A stretch of DNA of 64,000 nt from Hirudo medicinalis (GCA_011800805.1 MPNW01000165.1:32674-96673); one strand, 5' to 3'; positions 22,896 to 36,069 are shown, counted from the first letter of the stretch. Translations and numbers: made by a program. The notes: generated by a model not told the origin, from the sequence alone.

Positions 22896-25800
22896 TTAAA
22901 TTTTTGCTTACATCGATGCTGCAATTACAATGCTTGAGAACCAAAAGACAAGATTTTGCACTTGCAATTGCTGGGTCATGGATGGTCAAGGGCAGATGTT
23001 TATTGCACAGTGGGAAAGAGCATTAAGATGCCACTCCATTACTTAATAATAACAATAATAAATAATTCTTTGTTATGAATGTATAAATTCATAAGTTCAT
23101 TTTTTTTAGGAAATTCCAATGATTCCATCAACACGATCAAGGAATACGAACAAACCTTTTTCAATACATCAAATTTATTCAAGTACTAACATTTTGAAAA
23201 ACATTTTTTTAAATAATTGTTTATTTACACATAAATTTGAATATTCATTAGAGATGGAATTCTCAGCGCCCATCAAATGGGAACTATGAACCTGTGCATG
23301 GCCGTGTCACAGTGCTTTTGGCAGATGGTCAGAGAATCAGTCGAGCAACAGGCTGCTGACTTTGAAGGTTCTTTAATATTTATAAATATTTATATCTATT
23401 ATGCAAATGTGACTATTTTCAGTATAGTAATCTGGATAATAAACGTTATTATTAATACTATCATTATGGTCATCGTCATTATTAATATTATTATTATTAA
23501 CAGTTGTTGTTGTTGTTTTTGTTGTTATTATTATTAATTTTGCACGTGCTGAAGCAGTACCTTGTCGTCAACTGAAGCAACTCTTGATGAATGAGTAAAA
23601 TTAAGCAACATTTCTAAAATATTTTTTGATTTTGGAATCATTTCTTTCCCATTTCAGCAAGGAGGTTCAACTTGGAGGCAGAGTGGAAGAATTTGTTTCC
23701 TAGATTTAGGGAGATGGATCGAGTAAGCATACAGATGGATCATTTGCATATTAATGAATCCTGCATGAATACGTTAATAGTTAATGACTACATATTGCAA
23801 TGAAATTAATTTGGTAATGACTAATTGCATTTAAAATGTTTTAATGAAATATTCTGGTAATTGCTTTGCATTCTTATACTGTTCATTTTAGGAAGAGTTG
23901 TTTGAAAAGGCCAAGAATGACATCCTCGACAAGGTGGTCGATCTCAGTCAAATACCGGCAAGGCAGTGGTACGTCTACTCAACAATCCTGGTGATATTTA
24001 TCAATATCAGAAATTGCAATGGAAGAGACAATCATAATGATATTATTATTATTACCAAAAATAAATAATTGAAATGAATAAATTATCTGAATACTTAATT
24101 AATGTTTAACTAAAAGGGATGAGGCCATCTCCAAGAATCTCTGGAATGAGATTTCCAATTACGTCTTTGAAAACATTTACCTCCCTGCAGCCCAATCTAA
24201 AAATCCAGGGTAATGAGATAATGATGATGATTGTTGTTATTATTATTATTGGCGCGATGACGATTGTTATCGTTATTGGTGATGCAATTATTAAAACAGA
24301 GATGATTGAATCATTACGATGGTACATTTTGAAGCGATTGAATTGAACTAATTAAAAATAAATTTAGAAACATAATAAATATTGCATCAGGTACTTCAAC
24401 ACCATGGTGGACATCAAACTGAAAGATTGGGCTGAGAAACTTCTCTGCAGGAAATCTCTTGAGGTTAATTAACGAGATATTTAACATTATTATTATTATT
24501 ATTACTATTATCATTATTATTATTACTACTACTATTATTATTATCATCATCGTCGTCGTCATCATTATTGTTATTATTCGAAGTCAAACTCGACTGTAAC
24601 GCAACCAGATGACATGACTGCAAAGACATTAAAAAATAATTAATAATAAACAGATCAAAATGAATGAATTGTCTTAACTGTGAATCGAATGAACACAAAC
24701 AAAAACATTCGTCCTTTCTATGTCAGTTCTTCTATCAATCAACCAAGTACTTTTCTTAGAATATGTGGAGTCCCATTCACTGAAATGTTTTGAATATCTT
24801 CAGCAGTCAGCAAGTAATTTCTTTTTAAAAATTCATTCATAGTTCCTAATGCTCCAATTATATTATTTATCCATTATTTTCACATTAGGATTATTGTCTT
24901 GTTGTTTCGTGCCAATTCATTACCAAGCGATATCATTCTTTATTTAAGTGATTTACAATATTATTTAAAATACTTTTGTATTTGTAAGATTGGGCAGGAA
25001 ACCCTGGAGCAGGAGTTTTATGACCTCATGACGTCAACGTCGTCTTCGTCTTCTTTTCAAGATGATAACGATGTCTTCGATTGCCTCAGGAAGGAGGTTC
25101 TTGCAGAAGTCAAGAAGCGCAGGAGATGGGATGCAGAGGCGGAGAACAATTTGGTATGCAATTTTTTTCATGCCACGTTCATTGGCCGATAACCATGCAA
25201 TACCACCTTGCTCTTGATACATTTGGTGGTACAAATTAACAGTCTCTCGGCCCTAATTATTTGCATGATTTGTTCGGCAGAAAGTCTTCCAAAGAAATGT
25301 ACTCGAAGACCGATCTATGCCCAGCAAGCAGCAGTGGGACGAGGCCATTGGCTTCATGAAGAATTCTCTCCAGGAGAAGAAGAAGGAAGGTTTGTTGTCG
25401 TCATAGTTTGTATGTAATATTGTTGTTATTAGTGATATTATAACTTAGTTAATCTGCATTTGTTAGTAATGTGATGGATCGGTGCTTTCATTTAAACGTG
25501 TTTTGTTAAAATAGGCTCGACATTTAGAAGAGCTTGTTTCTTAAACCATCCAGTGTTTTAGATATGTCCAAGCTTCATCAATAAACTTAAATTTGTAATT
25601 TTTAAATTTTTTTGTAGTATTTTTTCTGTAAATGCCATGTTGTTCTTAGTGTTAAAACAGTCAGCAGTAATATTAGTATAAGCACTGATAAAAATGATGA
25701 TGAGCAATGGTTCTTCCAGGTCAGACCACCATGGAAAAGATGCTGGGTCCCTCATTTTGGCAGAAATACTTCTTATGGAGATCAAGGACAGGAGATCAAT

Positions 25801-27366
25801 CAGACAGGAGAATTGTCAAAGAGGAGCTTGAGAAGATGTTTGGAACGGGGGCAGTCAGTATATTATTCATTCATTTTAGTTATCATTTTGTATGTTGTTA
25901 TTGTTTAATATTATGGATATTTTATGATATTTTGCCATGACATCGTGTCATGAATATTTACATATATATTTACAGAACCATGGATTAAAACTCAACAGCG
26001 AAGAACTGATTGCCATCAGGAAGAACCTCGAGGCTCGAAACGTTCAAGCCGAGAATGTCTTTGTAAGCTGCTGGTGTTATAAAATGTCTTGATTTTTTTT
26101 TTTTTTAATATCTCTGCGATATTAGTCAGTTAGTAACAAATTAGTTGATGATAATGACGATAATCAATAAGTAATATCAATAAGTAATGACATGATGGAA
26201 TCTGCAATTGTCGATTGAATTGATTGCTTGATAACATAATATGTTAATCTGGTTACAAATTGTGTTGCAATTGTCCAGATTGAGGAGACCTGGCATATTC
26301 TGTACCAGCAACAGTTTCTCGAGAGGGCCCTCCTCACCGCCAACGACTGTGTCAAAGGGTTCTTCTATTACCAAAATGGGATCCAAGATGATTATGTCAG
26401 TGAGCATTTAGTCTCGATGAATTTAAATGTGTTTTGATAATGATTATTACTCTTTACTTATTTATTAATTTACTCACATTTTCATCAGTGAGACTCTTTT
26501 TCAGGTCGACTGCAGCGAGGTGATTCTGTTTTGGCGGATCAACCGACTTCTGAAGAGCATCAGCAAGGACATCAGACGACTCATCATGAGCTGCGAGAGT
26601 TAGTCAAGTTTTGTATGCTTTGCTTTTGTATGTCTTATGTATTTACTTGTGTTTCGTTAATGAAGACCAATGCCATTTCTCGATTCTCTAAATGCATACA
26701 TTTATTTGGAAAACTTTAAGTCAATGTAAGAGACATTTACTGGTCTATTTTATCAATTTCATAATTAATTTATCTCGTGTTCAATGCTTAATCAGCACTT
26801 CTGCATTTTTTTCACTTAGCAATAGCAACACAACATGGACACACAACAACAACAATAATAATAACAACAATAATAACAACAACAATAATAATAATATCAA
26901 CAACGCACCATTCGACTAGAATTCCTCAAATGATTGCCTCTTTTTCCAGCCCAAAGACTCGAGAAGGACATCAAGGACATTCTGGATAAAATAGGGGAAG
27001 ACGAAGACAACCTCAAGAAACTTCTGAAGGGAAGGAGAGTGGAACTGGCAGAAGAAATCAGTAAGTTTGGAACCCATGTTTCATTATGAATCCATCAATT
27101 AAGGATTTTAATTAGTTTTTCATTTGTGTTTTAAAATATCTTTTGAATGTCAACTTCTTGCAACCTCTTTTCTAAATTATATTTTTTCTGTCAACGCTCA
27201 GATTACCTGCAAATATATGCATTGATTATTTTTACCCCATTGGTTTAGTCTGGAGACTATCATGCAATGCAAATGACATTCATGATTTTATTTTTCAGAA
27301 AATACTAGGGTCATTCTGAAGCTACTTGAAGAATTCATCCAAGAATTCAACAAAAACAAGGCCTGA
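18296..27366 (+). CDS. OPA1: OPA1 mitochondrial dynamin-like GTPase, at least 27 exons
   Basis: Inner-membrane dynamin that drives mitochondrial inner-membrane fusion and crista shaping. Exons: 18296-18409, 18643-18730, 18815-18886, 19161-19231, 19620-19715, 20085-20189, 20510-20691, 20920-21037, 21264-21338, 21528-21599, 21909-22008, 22217-22347, 22773-22845, 23110-23182, 23252-23367, 23658-23722, 23892-23968, 24117-24209, 24391-24463, 24989-25153, 25281-25389, 25720-25853, 25976-26062, 26279-26395, 26505-26598, 26950-27060, 27299-27366; all phases agree, giving 892 residues from 18296. Seen: short hydrophobic segment ([13 protein letters not shown]), Ser-rich linker, coiled coil before [12 protein letters not shown], GTPase G1 [19 protein letters not shown] switch, G3 DLPG, G4 TKVD, middle/stalk and assembly regions ending in a Lys/Leu coiled coil. 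The frame is open upstream with Arg-rich residues that look like a mitochondrial presequence, so the true start exon is missing from this model. The first four exons are least certain. Confidence 0.93.
22850..22894. repeat. (TTA)n microsatellite in OPA1 intron
   Basis: About fifteen ATT/TTA triplets begin immediately after the donor GTACTT at 22846. Confidence 0.85.
24484..24580. repeat. (ATT)n/(ATC)n microsatellite in OPA1 intron
   Basis: Imperfect ATT, ACT and ATC triplets, reading as poly-Asn or poly-Asp on the minus strand; intronic. Confidence 0.8.
26846..26903. repeat. (AAC)n/(AAT)n microsatellite in OPA1 intron
   Basis: A run of AAC and AAT triplets upstream of the penultimate OPA1 exon; it gives a poly-Asn frame only. 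Confidence 0.85.
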
Positions 27367-28188
27367 TGGAATTATCACAAAACAAGAAATAATTCTAATT
27401 AAAAGCTGTTTGAAATGACTGGGGACCTTTAGCTCTCATCTGCAACGTCTGCCTTCCATTGCCATTTTTGTTTCGAGAGCATACGAGTGAATGAATTTAG
27501 TTTCAATGAGTGACACTACACGATGATAGTTTTGTGGCTGAATTTAACCAATGAAACACTTTTTTTTGATTTTTTTTATACTCAACTAAACCACCCTGAA
27601 TTGGATTTTTGTCACTTATCAGTTTACTTATCATAGGCAATTCCTGCAATCATTCTGCTCTTCTTGTGTCTCCAGGCGTTATTAACGGGCTTGTTAACAA
27701 TTTTGCTGCTGTTTCATTTGCAACAATAAGCAAATGAACTCTCCATCCAATAAAATTCAGAATTTTCATGTGTAACTTGCAACTTTTGCATATTTTGGAA
27801 AAGGTATAAATTTTGTACTGTTGTTCGTTCGTTAAGCATTTTACTCAATTTAAGCAATTCCTCTGATAATCATCCCAGTGTGAAGAGTTGAAGAGGTCTA
27901 GAGAGTGTCAGATAGTGAAAAAACTGGAACTATCTTCCAATTGAAATGAAAAACTCTTAGAAAGTTTGAAAGTGTATTTTCATAAAGACATTTTGATAAC
28001 TTATTTCGTTATGAATGTAAGACCTGATCTTGCAGGAATGGAAAAGACAAATAATTTAAGCTTACAAAACAAATGATTCAAGCTTGTAAAGCAAATAGGT
28101 TTTTCTCTGAATCTGAATTCTCAGAACTATTCAAAAAAGGCACAGGAAACAGTTTTCAATGAGAAATATTCAATGCTGGGAGACAACC
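27367..28188. other. Convergent 3' region, OPA1 / MFSD8-like
   Basis: Contains the 3' UTRs of the two converging genes. No further gene, RNA or repeat recognised. Confidence 0.6.
27749..27754 (+). terminator. Candidate OPA1 polyadenylation signal
   Basis: AATAAA, 383 bases after the OPA1 stop codon and upstream of the convergent transporter gene. Confidence 0.45.
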
Positions 28189-31100
28189 CTAATTGGGGAG
28201 CAGGGGAGTGGTTTCATCATCTGGAGTTTGGTTGTTTATTGAATGGGAGGAAGTATTGGGGGATGCGTGAGTTTGGGCTGGATCGTCCACTACTTGGGAT
28301 GCAAATGCTGGGGTTAATTCCTTGAAAGATGCAAATAACAAAACCTGGAAAAGGTAGGATGTGAATCAGAATGATTTTCATGATGGTTTGATATCAATTC
28401 ATATTATTGAAATCACCGTTTCCATGTCATTTCATTTTATACTTTTAGCACTTACTGCATTATCAAACTATTTTAATGAAATAATAATACAGTATAAGAT
28501 TATATTAATGAGCTCAATTACCAACCAAAGCAATGCAGGTGGTTGCAACCATCACACCGAACAATGCGAGGAGGTTATCAATGGTACCACCTGCCCACAA
28601 TGGTCCCAATATTGTGCCTACTCCACCAAATATTTTTCTTACACCTTGACTAAAACCTGTACAATAAAACAAATGAGTCAATCAATCCAAATAATTTTAT
28701 TCTTCGCAATTGTAAGTTACTTTAATTGCATGACTACCATCATTAATAATTACAACTTATTGCAAATGAAAATGAATATAATTTCACCCAACTTATCTAA
28801 AAATGTAACTACAAATTGTATTTGTAAGAACACCTTGTATGTCTGAGGGTACAAGTCTGGTGAATAAAGAGTTTGAGCAGACCACCAACATTGGCAGACC
28901 TATCAGATTGATGAAGATGGCTACCACAAAAACTACCAGGTTCTCTAGTTTTCTGTCTAAAAATCTGGTTTTGTATTATTCAATAAAATGAAACTTATGA
29001 TGATCCAAAAAATAAAAAAATATATTTAACATGAAGCATGGAAACCATGCATTGGAGTTGTTACATTTTTATTTTACCTGTTGTAAATAATCTACTTTTA
29101 TGTTTTTTTTTTAATAACTTCAGATCTCAGTAAATGCACTAGAGACATTCTTTGATTTTCACCTTCGCTGGCCCATGGAGCATAACCCATAAGCACACCT
29201 ATGCTAATGAGCTGAAGAAGCAGACCAATCACAATAAGCCACTTGTCCTCCAATTTATGGCTGATGGGTCGAATGAGCAAGAACACAAGGATTATCTAAA
29301 AGTACAATTTGTCATTCTCCAAGAAAGAAAATTATAAAAAAGGGCAATAATAACTTCCATGATAACCATCTTTATGATTATAAAGTGGCAACACTGATTT
29401 ATGATTATAAAGTCAACCAACACCATAACCTCGACTCCAGCAGCACAATACAGGTAGCTGTTTTCCATCTCATTCCAGGAAAGAAACTTCTGAGTGAGAG
29501 GAGTGAGGAGTGCCTTTTGCAAGTATGAAATTTCTCAATTTGTAGCTTTGGGACCAATAGAATGGAGATGGAAGATATCATTTAATCGATTTTTAAATTA
29601 ATTACTGACCATCAATAGACAGATGTTCGACATGCATCTAAATTGGTGGAAGCCAGCAAATGTTTAACCTCATTGAAAATTTCATTGAATGCATACATCA
29701 AATGGATTTAGCATCAGGCTCATGCCATACAAAAAAATACTGCACTGACCACAAAGGACCTCTCACACATTTAGAAAATTATTGTGAGATGGCCATAGAT
29801 ACAAATACATTGTATAAAGCGAAAATGTGATTTTATTAAAACTAATATCATGAGGTAATGGTTACAATTGTGTGACTATTATTTATTAATACTTTGGATA
29901 TTATTAATACTTTACCTCTAAAGCCAATTGATTGAAATATCCGATGAAAACAGCCATTAGCAGAACAATGAGATACGACTTGAAAAGCTCTACAACAAAA
30001 AAAAACAAACACAACAGTCATTTCTACTTAAATAAGTAATATTTTAAAATGTATTTCAATTTTATTGAATAGTAACACCATCTATAATAAAACAGAAAAT
30101 ACATATGTATGTTTGCCTGTCCCAAGAACTCCTCCCAAATGGTGAATGTCATGTTTGCAAGCGATATTCTTCCTGCTATTTCTAAGCAAACCGCACTATT
30201 TTCAACTTTTTTCAAGTCAACTCCCAAACGGTAAACAGTAGCGACTCGAAATTTGCGCAAGTCATTCTCCGTGCCATTCTTAGGTCAACTGTGCTATTTT
30301 CAACTTTCAGGTTTTCCAACTTTTACCTTTTCCTAAATCGCGTACAAGCTTTAAACTCGAGAGCTACTGAAAGCATGGAGCATTGTGCTCTCACAAGGGC
30401 TAATGCTTAAGACCTCGCCTCTCGCGATGGCAGCTCGGGTTCGAGTCCCATTGCTGGAGCACCATCCTAACTGCCCAGTTCTTTGAGGGCGAGTAACTAG
30501 CTGTATTTATATATGTAGTATATGACTGGCAAAGCCAGTTCAAAAAAGCTAGTAACACATAAAAAAGGAATTCTAACTTCTGAATAATGAAAGCTTTGTT
30601 TGGCCACGATATGTTGGATCATCTCCATCGTAACTATCTTCCAAGTGAGGGGCTGATTGGTTGATGGAATGGTTGTCAACCACCAAAACATGATGAGGCC
30701 GGAAGGGTTTGCTTCCCCAGTGATCCTCAGGATGTTCAACTTCATTTGAATTCTCGGCTACGTCGTGATCGATGTTTGTCGAGTTCAAATGAAGTGTTGC
30801 CAGTGTGGAGCTGCTGTTTATTTCATTCGCAACAGTATGACTACGTGGCTGGAATAAATGACCCTGGAATGCTGGAGCATCATCATCTTCATCACAATCA
30901 TCAGGGATCATCCCTCCGGTAAGTACATCATATGGAAAAATGCCCCTCTGCGAATTTAATCCACAATTCTTGGAAAGGGAGGCGGTCAAATTGGGACGAC
31001 ACCTGAGAGCTGTGTTTAATCTTATAAGCAGTTCGGCCGTCTCTATGTAGTCGTCAGATCCACAAGCCAAACTGTCGGAGAAACCTTGATGTTCGGTCTT

Positions 31101-33031
31101 CTGGATGGCAGTTCTTGCAGCGCCATCGACCGATCGAGAATGTTTTGCATTTCTAGGATTAATTGAATCGGGAGCATTACCTCTCTTATCTTCATTTAAA
31201 GTGCTGTTAGGATTTGGAACTGCATCATTTGATGTAGATTCTTGTTCATTTTGTAGGTTGTTGATGCCGCTTTCAAAGTTCACACTGAATCCATTTGCAA
31301 TGTCGGGATGTCGAGCATCGTTAACATCGACTGCGCAGACGACCTCATCAATGACGAGAGATTTGTTCGACTGCAATGCAGGAAGGTTCCAGAACATGAA
31401 GATGCTCATCACCTCATGAATAATCCAAAGCACCATCATGAAGAACTAGTTCAAGAGGAAACAAGAAACAGCATGAAACAGCTTGTTGAAGAACTTTAAT
31501 GCAACCATTTTTTTAAAAACATATCATATAAATTATTGGTTTTAGAAACTTTAGCGAGCAGCTAGGATTCGAACTCCTAACAGAGCCTCAAAAAAAGCCA
31601 AAGCTAAAGCCTTAACCGATCGCTACTGACTTGACTGACTAATAATAATAATAATAATGTTAAAACAACCATTTTTTTGAAAACATATGTTAATCTAAGA
31701 TATTCTAAATGATCAACTTACTGATTAATCAATTATTTATTTGCAAATATTTAAACTAAGTTTATTTTTACCAATCGAAAACTTACTCCTGGAGAAGTGT
31801 ACTTGTTGACATGGTAGGATGCAAAGTAAAAGTCAAATCGACCCAAGAACAAGTTGCATGCAGGACCGAGGACGAGTCCAGCCTGCCTCAGAGCAAAAAA
31901 TACAGAAAGAGTGGAAGTCCTCTCTGAATCCGGGATGACCCTTGCGAGATCTCCTATCAGTGGAGCTGAAATCCCTGATCCAAATCCTGAATGAATCATT
32001 CTAAGTTGAAGTCAAACGTCGGCTTGCAGGTTAGGTCAATGGGTTGCGCTCCTGTGCGTTATAGGCAACAGTTGTAATGAGTCATGTTGGCAACCCAACT
32101 GCATTGCCAGGGAGCACCCTTGGGAAGGGGCACCACATAAAGATTGGGCGATTATAGTGCCTTCATGTCCGATACACAAGGCACTCCAAATGTCAGCTAA
32201 ATACAAAGACAAATTGAAAAAATAAAATTTTAGCTGATAAATAAATATATTTATGAATCACTTTTAAAATCGATTTTGCCCATACTCTTATTTTTTTTTT
32301 TAGTTGGTGTTATTATCAACCTCTTGTGTCAGAATATGGCATAAAAAAAATTAGTCACAAATATGATCAATTTTAATAGCAATGCATTTATTATGCATTT
32401 CTAATCTCTAACCTGTCACAAGTCGACTAATGACCAGCATCTCTGGACCAACATCAACAATGTACAAAAAGCTTCCAACAGCTTGGAAGACATTTGTTAA
32501 AATCAGAAGAAGCTTTGTCTGCTGTGTCTTGTCTGATAATCTGTAAAAAAAAAAGTAATAACAGAAATATAGTTTTTTTATTTTGAAAATTTCTTGCATT
32601 GAAGCCAAGTATTTTAAGACAACTTATTCAAATGAATTCTTAGGGAAAAAATTATAGCAAAATAGTTGTAACGAGTTTTAAGATGACATTAAGATTAGCA
32701 TTTGCATATGCTCGATTGATTGAATTGTTCCATAAAATAATTAAAAAAAAACTACCTTCCTAAAAACATTCCAGAAAGTAGATCTGCAACTGAAAAGGAT
32801 GACAACACTATTCCCAATAGATATGGAGGAGCATGAAAGACTGTATTTAGGTACAACCAGAGTGTGGGTAAAATGACAGCTTTAAAAATAACAAATTCCA
32901 TTTATGACAGGAATATCCAGGAATTATGAACATACGGCTTTATACAATAACGAACCATATTCTATGCCTCCGAAGAAAAAGTACGTTCCAATTGTGATAT
33001 AGGTTAATCTAACTTTTGTTTCTGTCAACAT
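28189..33031 (-). CDS. MFSD8/CLN7-like major facilitator transporter with expanded loop, 11 exons
   Basis: Minus-strand exons 33031-32956, 32879-32756, 32540-32413, 31986-31787, 31445-30578, 29989-29916, 29513-29418, 29295-29163, 28956-28834, 28656-28526 and 28344-28189 join in frame to 702 residues. MFS features: membrane helices from the N-terminus (TYITIGTYFFFGGIEYAVIL), the loop 2-3 segment GMFLGRLSDKTQQTK, SRLVTGFGSGISAP, ERTS and the family-like KYTSPG; in the second half ALLTPLTQKF, CAAGVEVMV and VRKIFGGVGTILGP. MFSD8/CLN7 proteins sit in the lysosomal membrane. The C-terminus ends DETTPLLPN, which contains an ExxxLL acidic dileucine signal, in keeping with lysosomal sorting. Exon 5 (868 bases) encodes one helix followed by a hydrophilic, Ser/Asn/Asp-rich loop of about 265 residues between helices 6 and 7; known MFSD8 is about 520 residues in total. 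Another MFS branch is possible. Confidence 0.8.
30360..30525 (+). mobile_element. tRNA-like (SINE-type) copy in transporter intron
   Basis: Contains a good pol III B-box (GGGTTCGAGTCCC, near 30428-30443) after a tRNA-like stretch with GGGCTAATGCTTAAG. It does not fold into an obvious complete tRNA with a matching acceptor stem, so a tRNA-derived SINE or pseudo-tRNA is more likely than a working tRNA gene. Confidence 0.4.
31548..31640 (-). mobile_element. tRNA-derived sequence (pseudo-tRNA or SINE head)
   Basis: On the minus strand it reads AGCGATCGGTTAAGGC, then GGAGTTCGAATCCTAGC, which has the layout of A- and B-box sequences of a tRNA with a long variable arm. Acceptor ends do not pair cleanly. 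It lies in the transporter intron next to an ATA repeat. Confidence 0.4.
32025..32205 (+). mobile_element. SINE-like copy, transporter intron
   Basis: TCAATGGGTTGCGCTCCTG...GTAATGAGTCATGTTGGCAACCC...CCAGGGAGC matches, with substitutions, the head at 1050-1135 (CAATGGGTTGCGTTCCTG...GTAATGGGTCATGTTCGAAACCC...CCAGGGAGC). A diverged member of the same family. Confidence 0.6.
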
Positions 33032-33604
33032 AGTTGCAAATTTGCAATCCCGTTTACATAAAATTATAAAAATCCCTTATCAAATAATAGATTTGTAAAA
33101 CGCGCTTTACTATGTGACAGCAGCCATATTTAAAGTTCGTGACATTAAAAATGAAATTATAATAAATAAGGCTTTTTAGTTATACTAATAACTTTAGCAT
33201 ATTATTTTAAAATCTTACACGTTTTTATTCGACTATCATTTGGTAATTGAATAGTTCGGCTCCAAGATGTCTTTACTGAAAGCAGGACCAAGGATGGATC
33301 TATCTTATATTGCAAGCCATAATTTTAATTGGTTATGCGAGTTAGAAAATACCAAACTGTAAACATTTGTCGCAAAACAGGCTTTTATGAAAACTCGTGC
33401 TACCCATTCCTATTCTTAGACAAGAAAACATTGGGTCTTACATTGTCTTCGTTCTGCCTTCATGTCAGCTGTTTTGCTGGATTGTGAGAAAGCGGTCTTA
33501 CTATTAATTTTGAAAGAGAGAATGCAAGCTCGCTTTTTCATGGCAAATGATTTTAGTTTTAAAGTTTAAAAAAACCTTTTCGTAGTTTTAAGGATAAAGC
33601 CATC
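33032..33604. promoter_or_regulatory. Bidirectional promoter region (inferred)
   Basis: The 573 bases separate the divergent start codons of the MFS transporter (minus) and the PPxY protein (plus), so both promoters should be here. No TATA box or strong element was singled out; the call rests on gene arrangement only. Confidence 0.4.
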
Positions 33605-35067
33605 ATGTACAGAGAAATTGATAGACTACCGAACTTCAAGTTTTCGAAAAGAATGTGTACTAGTTTAATTTCTCAATCATGGCTTGGCAATGAAATTTGT
33701 TTTACCCGACCATCCTGCATCACCAAATATATGGATCTGAATAGCAGAAGGTGTCAGTCTCTGGTCTGGTATGTGTGAATTTCTGTTTAATATTGCGATG
33801 TACACTATTAAAATATAAACTTATTTTTACTAATCACAGCTAATTTATTGTGATGATTTGTAGCTTGAGTGGCAAAGAGAAAATAAATTCAAATTATCGG
33901 GACAAGAACCTCGCTCACAATATTTGGCAAGAAAGGCTTATGAGTTTTAATGCAGAATCATCGTCCGACAGTGCCTTAGATTCTGAAAAATTATCTGACC
34001 AATTTACTAATGTAGAATGTGTCCAACCTTATGAAACATCTCAGGCATGTGAAACCTCTTACAAAAGAGAGAATTTGTCAGATAAAGTTTTGATGCCTTA
34101 CAGTCTTCAGAAGATCTTTGCCAATCCATCAACAACATTTAAAAGTGATTGCCACAGCAGCCCTGAATCATCATTAAATGCTTCAGATGAAAGCTATTTA
34201 CCTCTTACTTCAACAGTCAAGGATAAATCCACATCAACAAACATGCTCTGTAAACATTTTTCTGCCAGCCCTAGACTGAACATTTCTCCAACCCCCTCGT
34301 CAAATGTTTCAACGATGTCATCATCTTGTAGTTTTCCATCCTTACTAGAAACGTTAGAGGGTAGACCTTCATCTCATAGTGATACAGAAAGATCTCAAAC
34401 ATCTTTTCGTGCTCAGAGAGAAAGATGTTTTTCAGATTCTAATAGCAACTCATCTTTCATAATTACATCTTCCTCAACGGAAACAAACTCTCCCAGGGAG
34501 AGTTGGTATTATTACGACCTTCGAATGAGACCCGGTGAATCCTTTCGAGTCAACGACATTGCCGACACCCTCCTGGAGTTCTTCCAACAACTTAACAGAT
34601 CTGCCGAGCCAACGCCGCCTCCTAGCTATGACACGACAATAGGCATGGACATTTCCAGCTCTACATCCAGCTCTATACTGATTCCTGTGGAAAGTGCCAT
34701 TGATATGTTTCCCGAAGAGGGGGACAGTCTTCCAGCTACTCCATCGGATGTTTGTTATGACAGCTCTCCACCTCCTTATAGTGAATATGACGAACCTCCT
34801 GCTTATGAAGAAATTGATGAGCATGACTATCAGAACATCTATGAAATTATCAACAATTTGGAAAGCGATGTAACGACCGACTCGCATCTTGCCATTTACG
34901 GTCAGCCAACAGACCCTTCAGACTTTGTATTGGAACCTCACTTTGGTCCACAAAATCGGTCTGGCTTCAACTTTCGTCTCACAGGGCGACCGGCCATGAG
35001 ATGGAATGTTCACTCTGGCGTAGAAAGATGGGCTAGAGCACCAAGTCTTGGCTGGAATCGAATCTGA
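33605..35067 (+). CDS. Unrecognised PPxY-motif protein, 2 exons
   Basis: I do not recognise this gene. Exons 33605-33768 and 33864-35067 join in phase (TG|C) to 455 residues; the second exon has a 401-codon open frame, far longer than chance in this sequence. The first half is Ser/Thr-rich and probably disordered. A compact segment follows (SWYYYDLRMRPGESFRVN and ADTLLEFFQQLNR, about residues 267-302). Then come three PPxY-like motifs, PPPSYD, PPPYSEYD and EPPAYEE (near 306, 357 and 366), the kind bound by WW domains of NEDD4-type ubiquitin ligases and YAP-like proteins. The C-terminus is Arg/Trp-rich (RPAMRW, RWARAPSLGW). No signal peptide or membrane helix is seen. A cytosolic adaptor for WW-domain partners is the simplest inference. 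The start is the first Met of the upstream exon. Confidence 0.7.
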
Positions 35068-36069
35068 TTTCAATGGCCAATTATTCTTTCATAATGTCAA
35101 AAGAAATTACTAGAAGGCTTTCATATTATGTTTCAAAAGAGCATATTGATCCATGGTTCCATCTTTTTTAGAAATGTTTTTTTTTGTTGTAATGAATTGA
35201 CTAAAACATTGTCTTGGTCCCTAAGTCACGAAGGAAAGCCAAAGCCAAGTTCTTTTGTTGTTTTCTGCCAGCGTCAGTGACCTCATTGGATTTTGTCAGC
35301 TGATATGAATTTCTCAGCTTTGATTGCATTTTCACTTTACAGTTGCTTCTTATGCTTAAACTCGTTGTTTTAAAACACTTTATTGATTCCTCCTAAAAAT
35401 TGCGTCAAAGGCCGATTGTTCTCAGTGGGAGCGCTGCAAAGCACCTCAGATACATTTCCATACTTCCGAGGCCTTAAACGCGCTTCATGTGACATATTTA
35501 ACTTATCTGCGAATATTCGTCTTTATCGTTAATAGCTGGTCTTTCATTGATGAATAACATCTCCAGACATTCTGGGTACTCATTTGGTGCGTTTCTGCCA
35601 TCAAGAACTTTACTTCAACAATTTCCAATCCTCAATCGCTCGGTTTAAAGGCTTTTGTTGAAATATTGCGGTAGGGAATTATGGACCTAAGTAGTCAAAA
35701 GACCTAACACGCTTTGGAAGAATACTTCTGGTGTGTTAAGCTGGAATGACGACATAACAACGCTATCACACAGTCTATAAACAACACAAACAATATCGGT
35801 CGCATAATATTAAAATGATAATAAAAAGATAAGTAACAAGAATGCCATCATGAAAACAGCATATTAAGAATCGAAACAGCTAGTCTCAAAAGTTTTTGGT
35901 GCTGAAATGCGGCAAGTTCTTTCACCCGACACATAAATCAATCTGCAACGATTAGAAAAAGAAACTTTTGTAAGCATCTGACCCACAACTGAGATAACAA
36001 AACCTCTCGTTTCAAATGTCCGAATAATAAAAGTTGTCCAGTATTTTGGTAACGACACATTTTTCGAAG
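35068..36069. other. Intergenic region
   Basis: Spacer between two plus-strand genes. It has no recognised gene or repeat; an antisense open frame over 35864-36391 overlaps the next gene's first exons and shows no family motif. Confidence 0.5.

Noticed and set aside
30380..30470. Functional tRNA gene
   Set aside because: B-box is good but no complete cloverleaf with a paired acceptor stem was found; SINE-like more likely.
34474..34887. 137-residue minus-strand open frame
   Set aside because: Antisense shadow of the PPxY protein's long exon.
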